NCBI GenBank assembly: GCA_008508345.1 | Contig: QNGE01002656.1 | Coordinates: 1-64,000 of the forward strand | DNA: 64,000 nucleotides | Direction: 5' to 3' | From: Paragonimus westermani | Lineage: Eukaryota > Platyhelminthes > Trematoda > Plagiorchiida > Troglotrematidae | Shown: piece after piece, positions 49,401 to 61,400 of the stretch | How the letters are laid out: every line of letters begins with the position of its first letter | How positions within the stretch are numbered: position 1 is the first letter of the stretch | Program-made: the position numbers and the translations under genes | Notes under the pieces: model-generated | Told to the model about the DNA's origin: nothing | The model's database searches: none | Seen by the model: the letters and a program-made list of their open reading frames with translations, nothing else

Positions 49401-52400
49401 TGCGAAGCCCTATCAGTTAATTCAAAAATCAAACATTTGTTTATTCTACGATAGTGTGAAAGCACCAGCTGGCAAACGATGTATTAAACTTACAACGTGT
49501 CCATTCAAATCTTCTTGAGTTGTCTGTGCATGATCCTCGATAAACTGTTGCGCTAAGCGCTGACGCTATTCTTACAACTAAGTCTGAACGGAACTTTGCT
49601 TCGAGGTCTAATGCAGAATACAGAAAAACCGTGTGATATCATCGTGTTATTTCTTGGACAGTGCTCGCAGCCGACTGTGTATCCATAGTTCGAGGACAAC
49701 TTGTAAGCAGTGGGTAACATGGTGTGATGGTGACGGCTCGCTTTTGTGTCGCGGCGACACGTCATCAAATTACCAGTTGTCCGTAAGTTGGTTATAAATT
49801 ATGTGAGATGACTATGTTTGCGTTCATCCACATCATCCCAAAAGTCCAGTCATTCAAATTAGTAGCTCAATAAATATTTGGGTGAAGTACTGTGCAGCTG
49901 ATGTATGCCAGCGTAGTTGTCGTATATTACAATTTGGTAGTCACTTGAGGATTTTGAATAGAATCTGGACGCAGGACATAACATGAGCACCATTCTGCAT
50001 AACCCATGCTGTCACACGGAGCTTGAGTTTCGGACAGACTCCGGTGACGTTTTTTTCCCCGTGACACAGCTATTCGTTCGGGCTGGCGTATGCAACCACA
50101 TTTCTGTTTTGGTTGGAGTCCAGAGTGTTCAATAAAGCGAGCCACTCCAAAAATGTTCCACGTCTTTTAGCTGATAGACGAAACAGAACCTCTGATTTCC
50201 GACCTTGGAATGATTCTGAAAAGTAGCAAAGACTGCACTCTGTCTGGTCGTGCAACATGGCCTGCAAACTGGGAAAGAAAAGATGTTGAAGCTGGATTTT
50301 TGTACTATCCGCCAGACGAAGAGGGTGAGTTTGCATAGTGAGTGAATGGTTATTTTAATAAAATCCAATCCAGAGTAGCCCCAGTGGTGGCAACTATTAA
50401 TATAAATATGATCCGCATAAACTTTTTATATTCTTATTTAGACAACGGAATGAACACTTAATAAAACAGGTTTCGATGGCCAGCCGATAGAATTGCTCGA
50501 TATTTGTCGCTCCTTTCTTTTGATAAAGTTTTCTAACTGATCTTTGTTATGAATGGTGGCTCGACCACATGACCACGTTCGTAGAGGCTTGTGTATACGC
50601 ATGTGCGTCATCCTCGGAGTGACGTTATGATTCACTGTTCAACTGTACACACATGATTGATAAGTTTTACCGTTGTCATATGGATGAAGGAGTGTGAAAG
50701 GCGTTGCACCGCTCATTTGCACTGAGGAGAGGGCAACTAACACAGCCTGATTAGGTGCGATCGTGAGGTAAACAATATTGACCAGTAATGTATGTTACAA
50801 ACAGCATGTCAACCCAACAGAAATTTTTAGACGAAATATAAAAGGATGGTGGATGACTTTTACAGTCAGATGTGGTTGCGTTACTGATAAGTAGTTCGAC
50901 AAACTCTTGATAAATTTGAAGAGGATCAACTGAGAGAAATCTGAACTTCAGGCGCATTCAAGCCAGCGGTAGAAACGGTATGCCTGAGTGCGACAGGTAG
51001 TCCGCCAGCCGACTACAACATCCTATTTGGGTAATCAGTCCGCTGAATCAATTAATTCTTTTCGTGTGACAGCGTGTTGTGTGGGTAACTGAGTCCAGAT
51101 GTGAAATTCTTGATCTTTCAGCATGTCCCCTTAGATCAAATAGTAAAGCAGTTGCCACATCTGACTTACTCTTTCTGTCGCTGATTCGAAGTCCGGATTT
51201 TTCTCAGTTGGTTGCCACCTAAAATTGCGATTGCTTGTGAAGATCCACAATAAAAGCAATACTTAAACTTTTATCAGACAGAAGAAGAGATGGTGACAAG
51301 TTTTGTGGAACAATATGTGAGCAAACGCTGTAGCGGCCAGCGGACTTGACGTTGGCGCAACAGTTTTTCTGTTTATAGTTATCCCTCTTGGCTACAAGTG
51401 TTTATCAAATAGTGTAGGTCGGAATCTTGACTTCTGGCACATTTGTTCATATTTAACCGTACTTTAAGATTTGTCGATAGTTGACAGACAGTGAGTAACA
51501 TCGACTGCACCACCGGTTACTTTCATAGAATCGTGGCCCTGACTCATCTCATTTGAAGGGGCGTTACTGCGACTTACGTAGACCCTACCAAATTCGGTTG
51601 CGTTGGATTGGGGCTTTGGTTTTGGTAGATGTATCCTAGTTCTGTCAGCTTGAACTACAGTGTCCTGGCTGTTGATCGAAAGGATATGTGTTGACAGGTT
51701 TAAAGAGATTGTATATTTTTCCTTGGGCACAGTTGTAGCAGAGTAGGCCGAATATTCTGCCCATCAAGCCTAACTCACCAGAGAAGTAGTTTCGTTAAGT
51801 CTGAAACGTTTAGCAATCTAGAGCTGTAGCGTATTCAACCCGTCGACAGGCATCTCCATTAATTTTAGCGAAATTCCTTGATTCTGTTTCCTTCTAAGTC
51901 AAACCAACACCAACGGAATCTTCGGTCCTCTTATTATCAGCACATTGGATTACTTTGGCGTCTTTCGGTTATCCAACCATGTCTTACCTAGTGGACCTTA
52001 TTACTCTTTGGTATAAAGATTTTAAACTACTACATACCGTTTCGGTGCCTAATCTTCGTGTGTTGGCGCTCTGCATACCTAGAAACAGCAAGTCACCACA
52101 AAACGTTTCACATATACCATATTCCTGTCACCCTATAGTTACTACAATTAACCACTCTACCATCACCAAACTTTTCAAGTGTGAAGTGAACCCTCTGACA
52201 TCGACATAGTCTGTACGGATGCATCAGAGGCGTATGCCAAGAGAAATCTTGTCAGTAAATAAAATCGAACAGTTCCCGTGTGACTCCCCAAAAATAAGAC
52301 TGTCGAATATCAAAATAAAGAGAGGAACATGAGCCATTTAATTACTTAGGAAATTCACGTACAAATGTAGGCTATTTTTCAACTTTCAGTAGGTCGAATT

Positions 52401-55400
52401 TTTTCTTAATCCTGTGTAGACGTTGATGGAAAAAAAATCGAAAAAATCACATCTACTCTCAATCAAAAAAAATTAAAACAGCGCAATAACGTAAACAGTT
52501 TGTTCCGAATAAATGGTATTGAACGAAAACCTATGGTAGTAACTCTGAACAAACCCCATTCTTTCATTCATTTCGTTAGCAAGACAGGAATATTCCATTC
52601 CTTTCAAAAACAGTTGGTGAAATGGTACGTTTAAATTGCTTAACGAATAGGTACACAAGTTATTTAATGAGCAAAAGCGTTGATAAACTGCTTAAACACT
52701 ACGCATCAGCTATTTGCTTACACCATCATCATTATCACCATCAACGTCATCATCGTCAAGGTAATGTGACACAACGACACAGTTATGGTTCATACTGATG
52801 TTTTACCGCCACATAACCTTACAAAGAAAAGTAAAGTCTAGCTAAAAAGCAAAACGCCTGTTTCCGAAATCTGTTTCCCACAAGTTCTGATTATTAAAGT
52901 TTTACGATATTGCTTAAGTTTTGCGTTACTAGTAGGAACTTTGATTACCGATCGATAATAAATTCACACCCGTGCATAACCTTTATTTAACGGTAGCCCC
53001 AACTGAACTGAAAACAGGAGGACAAGTCCCACGTTACCTGGATGATGAAGGGTTGTATGTCGGTCGATCACCCTATGTGGTTCCGTCGAATATTCGGCGA
53101 CTAGAAAATCGAATCATACAGCAAGCAACCGTCGATGCTGCCAAAACGAACGTGTTGACAATTCAACCTAAATCTACTGATGTCCTACAACCAGATGGGG
53201 AAATGCAAAACCAGAAAAAAAAACTAATTCAGGTGGATTATTCGATTACAACGGTCCATTCTACCTTCAAGTTAACTTACACTAGTTTCATATGCAACCA
53301 ACATACTTTATTCGTGGAGGCCATGAATAATTAAATCGGTTCACTGCAACTAGTGATAAAGTTAACTTTTTACTAATGTAACGTATTCTAGCCATAATGT
53401 TATTTGCCAAAGAATATTGTAATACGTTGTTTTGAAATAAATCTATGTTTATGTCATATCTCACCTGTGCTCCATTTTCATGCCATTAATGTCGGACTAC
53501 ACTCAGGCGTAAAGCGACACACCAAAACAATTTTACTGGATAATGAAACAAAGAATTCAGTCGACAAACAAACATTGTGATTGTTTGGTTTGAATAAGTA
53601 ATTCGACGGAAAACAAAACACTGAATAGTGTCTCTCACACTTGTTTTTTCTACTGTAGTTCTTAAAATATCTGTACTCCACCTTGGAAGGTCAGTTTTGT
53701 TTATTAAATTTCCTTTGGTTTCTATATTTTTACGTGAAGCCGTGGTTTGGAGAAGACGGAAAACTTGCGCTTCAACCAAATCCAACCCGAAGCATACCCA
53801 GCCGATTTCCGCTTTGGGACGACCAATTTAATCCTATCCCGGATGCACTGAAGACGGATTACATTCCAGTAAGCGGAAAAGGGGACACACTACAAACGTC
53901 TTGGGTTTAGTTGATAGCAGTCACTGATGACTGCAGCCTGTAGATTAAGAACTAACAAATTCACATTTGCAGCAGCCGAACGAACAAGGTGTGCTCACGA
54001 CTAGCCGAAATGGTGTCCTCTAAGGATAAGTTCTCGTTTTGCGTTCATGGCTGATATGGGCTTGGCAGTGTGTAAAGAAAACATACGCCAGCAATTTTTG
54101 TTTGTGCCCTAAACTTTCCCTGTCTGATTTCTGCCGGCTTATAGCTTCACTAAAACTGATGGCACGATGAGTTGTTGTCTCGGGGTAAACAAAAGAAATT
54201 GGTCACTGACGGAAACCAAACCTTAAGTATAAAGTGTCATTATCAATGGCAACTCGTTCGTTATTTTTTATTTACTTATCTATTTATATTTTATTGACAC
54301 CACTTCTTACGGTCAGCTCAGTTTACTTTCTGTGTGGTAATTTCTCAAAATAAACATGGTATCACTAAAACTGATGAACGCTGGGTTATAAGTCGTAGTC
54401 TGCGTAAACGTGTAAACATTTTAAGCGAGAACCATTGTGGTCGTACAAACGTCAGTACATAAATTTGTGGATAGTGCCTGTTCCTTTACTCGGTTGCAGG
54501 AAGCCAGTTTGGTCTTGGAACAAAGAGTACACAGTTTCGCAGATACCAGTAAACACCGCCGATTATTGATTACTTTCGGCTGCAATGTGTTTTGTTTGCC
54601 AATGTTGCATCGAGTTCTTCGCTTGTTTTCAGAACATCCCAATGTGAATCTTGTAGAGGCCGAGGTTGTTACATCACTTCTTAAAGTTTGTCTACACGGT
54701 TACTGTCTGTTGAGTTCTAGCAAGATCGAAACTCCAACCAGTTGCTTTTTTGGAGGAAACTGGCTGGAAATTCCTTCTGAATGCGAAAGCCGTGGTCAAG
54801 TATGAGTAATGTTCAACGTGAAATTAAGTAATTGTTAACAGACCATGTCTGAGTAGAGGTTGGATAACATTTACCCTTTCAAATATAATTCACCTGGCTT
54901 CTAACAGGTTATGTGTGACTGCAGCTTTGTATTCTAATTTCAACTGAAAATCTTGTTTAGTGATCTTAGTACGTTCACTCAGCGTTGTGTTGCTTGGTGT
55001 TTTAAGATTAATTGTTCAGTACTCATTCTTTGACGCTTGTCCACTTCGCAGCCTTTATCCCGTGAAAACCTGCGACATTACCTGGCATCCACCCAAAAGT
55101 GCAATGAGTTGCCCTACCCGAAGAATGCAACCCTCGGAGGACGGCTTCGACGAGCACCTGGTATTGGAGTACTTCATGGTTCCAGTGTTCACTTACTTCA
55201 GGTTGAACTACACCTGCTCAAATTTGATTTCCATCCTCTTTACAGCTGGGAGCATGTTTACGCACAAAATCTTCAGGATGTTGTACAAGCTTATGAGAAC
55301 GAAGTGGCACGAGACCAAGTCAATGCATGCATTCAGCGGGTAAATGAGACTAATATTTATTGCTGCCGTTACAAATGAAGAAAAGACATATCAGACATTA

Positions 55401-58400
55401 GACGTTCAACTTGGCTCAAAACTGTCTCTTTGTTCTGGTAGTACATTATTTTAGCCCATTGTGTGGGACATAAAAGTAGTTACAATTATTATCCATACAT
55501 ATCTGATCAACAAATCTCATTGCAATTTTCAATATCATTTCCATTCGACATTACGATTTTGAATATTGCTTTTGAGAATATGAGAGAGATTTTGTCACTT
55601 TGAATTTTGCCGTGTTTCTTTATACGGTCCCTACTTGCTTCTTTTTTTCAGATACGTGCATTGAAACGGGCTTTGCAGCAAATAAATGAAAAACGCCAAG
55701 CATCCCCCGTAATAATTTGTTCACACTTGAATGCTTTTTCATGAGAACTGGAGGAATTTGGCTGGTTGTGAAATGACTGATTCTCAAAGCTGATATTGAC
55801 GAATCGATACTACATTCACAGGAACAAGGTTTACATTCAGAGGGCATGAACTATAAAGTCTGTTCTGTTCAACAAAAGCTGATGTTCTAACCACGAAGTA
55901 TCAGCTATTAGATGTGCCAGTATGGATGTATTAAACGTTTCAGTCGTAGCTAGTTGAGTGTGGTATGCATAAGGCTGTTTTTCTAGCATGAAAAGAATTG
56001 TGTAAACGTTCCTGATAATGACATTCAGTTATATCTGCGTTTCCGAAATAATCTGGGAATTTTAATGCCATTATGACATAATGCTACGCTCAAAGATATA
56101 CCAGCGCTATCCTTATTTATAACCGTGAAGAGTAATTAGATATTAATTTTGCGATCAGATGATTGTAATTTATCACTTTTGGTGGCTGAATCTTCTTTGG
56201 GTTGCTCAACAGTATTTGTCGCGGAAGTCCAGCATATTTTAGACTCATCTAACTTAAATCTAATTTCGAACTACAACACAATAGACGAGTGTGCTGAAAC
56301 AACTGACTGAGAGGAAATAAAAATTTGGAGTAATTGCCTTATAACCCACGGTAAGTGTCAAATTTCTATGGCGCTTTGGTGTCAGCACCTCTTTTTATTC
56401 ACTCTTGTCTTCAAGTGACATCATACCACACATTTACTGGTGGCTTGGCAGCCAAAAAAGGTAAATTGACATCAATTGAAAGGACATTACGGGTTTGTTT
56501 GTTCGTATATAACCTCCACTAAACTTTCTCTGAAACACAGTCACTGGGTTCAACCCAACCCTCAAGTTTCTTGCCATCCCTCATCAATTCTGATTGGCAT
56601 TGGCCACTCATTGTGCTCACGTGTAAAGTGAGCACACGCGCACTGTGATCACTGTGTGTTGTGAACTGGATGACCGAGATGTTTGGGCCTACACTCGTTA
56701 ACCCATCTGTCTAGGCTGTGGACACACCTGACAATAAACCGTCCGGCTTGACAACTTGATCTAACCATGTTAGGAAAGCAGCTGTCTGAAAGCCAGAGCA
56801 CTTCAAGCAAGTTGTGAGGGCCGGACTAAAGACAACGTCGAGGGTGTGAACTTTACCTGTTGAATGGTGGCAGAATAAAACTGGCAATAACTGGCTAAGG
56901 ACGACTGTTACGGCCTAACTGCGGTGAACACGAGCCGTGTATTGTGGTAACAGAATTAAAAAGGGCAGAAAAAACTGCGTTATAACAACAGCTCCTGTCC
57001 TCTGCAGCACTGGTCTTGTTGGAAGCGATAATCTTCATAAATCCTGGACCAGACGGAGTCACTAGTTTTCGGTTACGAATTTCTACTGAAGTGCGGTAGT
57101 TGCCACTCTGTCGGACTCGTATTCAGCCACCAACACATTCCTGATGAGTTTTAACAAGAAATAAACTCGAGTTCCATGCTTCGTTCTAAAACAGGTACTT
57201 CACAAAAGTATTTCTCTGAATAAAAATGATGGTCAACAGTCAATGATGTCCCATGTGCGTATATACTGCTGGAGTACACTCGCGAACTCTAACAGGAAAA
57301 TTGCGAGTATTCGAAAACATCCACTAAAGTAGGAGAAAAAACGAGGGAGCCAAAAAATGGCTTTTTATGAGAGGCTATGGTGCGTGTTGATGTGCAGCTA
57401 TTAGTAATGACACAATTTGACATCTCCAAATCTATCAGTTCTCTGAATCGCCTTGACAAATTTCCGTATATAGGTGGGCTTTTAACATAAAAACGTAGCA
57501 TTTCTTACTCCTCCAGTGTTCTTATGAAATATACTGTACAAATTTTGTATGAGGCCGACAGTTCACTGTTGAAACACTCATTGAATAGCGCATCTATTGA
57601 TTGTTAATTTATACCACGGTTTTAATTTATTGATTGCCAACCTTCCTGTACATTACATTTAGGAGAACAATATAGATAGCTCCGTCGCCGCACAGTTGGA
57701 CAAAAGCATCGAAGAGTATGGACGTGAAATAAGGTAAATAATACACTCTTCTTCAAGCTGCTCAATGGGAACCATGTCATTCTTTTGGTAGAGCCGTTGC
57801 ACCTTAATGCTGAGTGTCTTCCTTTACATATTGGTCAGGGACACGTCATTAACTTACGTTTTCGACCTGAATAATGGGAGGTTTGCATGCAATCCCGAAG
57901 GGGAAAATTTTTTATTAACAAGTAACGCGTCGTATTTGATGGGGCACGGGCGGATAAGCGGAATCTCGTCAAGTCCCTACATAAGTCACTAGATGCCAAT
58001 TGCTCACGGTGAATGTTTTTGGTCATGCTTACCAGGTTTTTATAGCTACGCATATCTTGTGCACGTGGCATCCACAATTCTTCTCTATCATCACATATAT
58101 ACATATATAGTGATTGAAAAAGGGCCACACACCAAGTAATGAACAATTTATTGTGATGTTTCAAATGCCCACTAGGATCCGTTATCAAACATATATATAT
58201 ATATATACATTCTGGGCATATTCACAGGCCAAGCACTAGTTTGATTAGAGCCATCTTCCAAAAAGTAGGAAGTACAAAATCAATTTGTGGTTGCCTTGAA
58301 TAGGGCATTCTTCGTTCACTAAGATGAGGAGGGTTTACGGTTATGACCCGTTCCACCGTTCATCACCGTTCGTAATGATGAACGAATCTAGCGCAATTGG

Positions 58401-61400
58401 CTCCGGTGACGTCGCATCTAGCAAAAATGACTACTCTTTCCAGGGCCTGCATTCTCCACTGCTGTCGACTTCTCACACATTGAGGATCTCCGTTTACTAT
58501 TATCTAGTGGTACATCCGCAGCTATCCTTTAACTCTGGCTTTCACCATGCTCCAGACATTCTCAACTGGATTCAACATTGGTGAACAGGGTGCCAATCGT
58601 AAGGTTTGTCCTCCATTATATAAGTCCTCAGCAAACACCTTCTGGTTCGGTGTGACACGGTGCCTTGTCGTATATCAGCACACTTTCGGACAGGAGTATT
58701 GGTCCTCATCTGATCTAGCAGGGTTCGCAACCAGCCCTTGCAATCATTACTGTATTATACTCCCCGCCTCGTCGTATAGCCTACCATCGAGTTTGCTGTT
58801 ATACCTCCAATCAAATGAAGATTACGACCTTGGCTGTTTATTACAGAGACGCATGCTTTGAAAGTCCCATTGACCTCGTACAGAACAAACTGAAGTTTGT
58901 CTGGCCTATCCAGCATTTGCATAACACTCCATCATTCAATAGGTGAACAGTCGTCATAACTCCAAATTCTCATTTGAGTTTATACCAACGGGTACTTGAC
59001 GGCTATGCACCGGCCATCCAAGTATCGATTAATGGTTGTGGCCATGGTAGGTGCAGCGTCTGAACAAACCGTTTTTGGTGATATAATATCGGGTCAGCCA
59101 GCCTAATTCCGATAGCCTCGGCAGTACAAAGTATTCTGATTCGGACAGCTTTTGATAGGTTGCCTGACAGGCGATATACCACTCTGAAGGCTTCATCGTT
59201 TTAGTCGACAAGTCCTTCTCGAACTCAGTCTTGACGCGCAATGTCAAAAATTGCTGTGTAATCGTTGGGTTCACGGAAATCCACTCCAATGATTCTGTCA
59301 GAATTTTGCTTCTCTGTCCTTTATGATCCCTAGCTTCATAACTGATGCAATCCACATGAAGCCACTTGTAAGCAGTATTACACTTGACTCTGTTCAGAAG
59401 GGCAACCGTACGCCACTCATCGCCTCTTTCGAGTGCTTCGATAATACTTCTGCGTGTCCAGGGATTGATGCGAGTGTACTTGTGTCCGCCAACCATGTGT
59501 GCGAGGGTACTAATGAAAATGTTTTCACAAACTGGCTCACTCTCGCATTACAGTTTGAAGTCTACCAGGACCCCGAACCCCACTTCCATTGAACGTGATA
59601 TTCACAGACACCCCTAACCAATCGCAACCCTCTACCTGTCAAAGGAACCAATAGGACCCGCGGTTTGATAAATTAGTAGGAACAGGGTCAGGTGATCTGT
59701 GCTCTACTTTGACTGCTAACCCCGTTCTCAATAAACAAATCCGTCGACACTCTTCGAATAACTTAAACCGCTAACTCTACCAAAGTAGCCAATGCGAATT
59801 ACTCTACTTAAGATTGGTTGTCCCTTACGGTTAGTTGGGCCAATCGCGTTCTTGCCGTCACGTCCAAGATTCTCAGGGGGGAATTCGAATGCATCAAAGT
59901 GATTTGCTTTGGAATGTAATGAAAAATCTTGTACCTAAAATGACAGTAGATATGGAAAAAGGTATAGTATTCCAAAACTACTGCAAGGACCGACAGGTTT
60001 TCCTGACTGTCTGAACACACCCTCTTATTGAGGTCATGTCTTATATCTCGTCTTCCACACACCTTTTCATTTCTTACTGCAAACTTTAATTTAATTAACT
60101 TCTTGTTGATAAACGGTGCGATTTGGTTAATATAAAGTAATCATTGCATGGCTGACTGCAGCTGTCGCATTCAAATAAATTTTACAGCCAATTATGGTAT
60201 TATCTTACTAGTTGGAAGGAGTGAATGAACATTTGGGCACGATTATCCGGTCGTGAAGTTGACAACGCATTAGAAAATACAATTACTTTGTGGAACCGTA
60301 AGCCGGAGTTTAAGCTTTGGTCATGGGGGAGATATCCACCTAACAAGTGCGGACCTCAATTCTAGGGCTTTTTTTCCCCAAAAATGGTAGGCCGGAAAGT
60401 CTTCTGACTGAAAACTCAACCACTGAACTCAAGTTTTTTTTACTTGCTGCTTTGTCCTACTAAGTTTATCGAGCGATTGTAATTTTGAAAGAAATCATGA
60501 TTTAATGCTGACGAACTTTTGTCATTGTTAAAGAGGAGATGACAGAAACAGCACTAAGGGTAAACTTGTGAGAAAGGAAAATTGGACGCATCGAATGTTC
60601 AATGAACAATCTCTGTTTGAATGAATTCACTGAGACTAGAAATGTCCAATGGATGCATGGGCAAATAGTTTTTATTTTGGACAGAATTGTTTCAGACCAT
60701 GGTCAGTGAAGCTGGAGATAAGAAAGACCTTTCGACGAAGGTGTTCTGATTTCGCCTTAATCAACTAGTGTACGATTAGTGTAATGCATTATGTTGCACC
60801 AAAGTAGATTACAGTTTTAAGCCTGGCTGTACTCTGACTGTCTCGCATATTAAGCTGCAAACCAGTCTACAGACTTCCTCTGAAAGTACTGCAGTTCAGT
60901 TCAAGCTAAATACAGTGAGTGTATTATTGCTTTCGAGGTCATAACTCATAATAGTCGACCGACAGAATATGGAGAGCTCTTGAGCTTTATAGCGTAAAGT
61001 GTCGTTAGTGGTGTATTGTTGTGTGAGCTGGGAGTATAGCTTACACACGTTTTGTCATCATGGTAGCTAACACAATCAACACAACTTCATGTCGGTCTAT
61101 ACCTACTGCTGGCGTTGTTACTTCTAGTGATTCGGAACGCCTTAACAGCCATCCGAGAGAATAAGTTAACACGCGCAACACTGAACCACCGAACCACGAA
61201 TCTTCCCAACTACTACCAGCTAGTAGAATCAGAAGAATTCTGCATGCGGTTGAACGTATCAAGTACAATAATCTTTTAAACATTCTTTTTATTTGGTGGC
61301 TGATCTTCGTCATTCCTACAATAAAGTAAGTAGTAACGGGTGATTTCTGTAAATGAGATCTTTAGTTTCGGAAAGTTGTCCCTAGTTTATATGATTTTAT

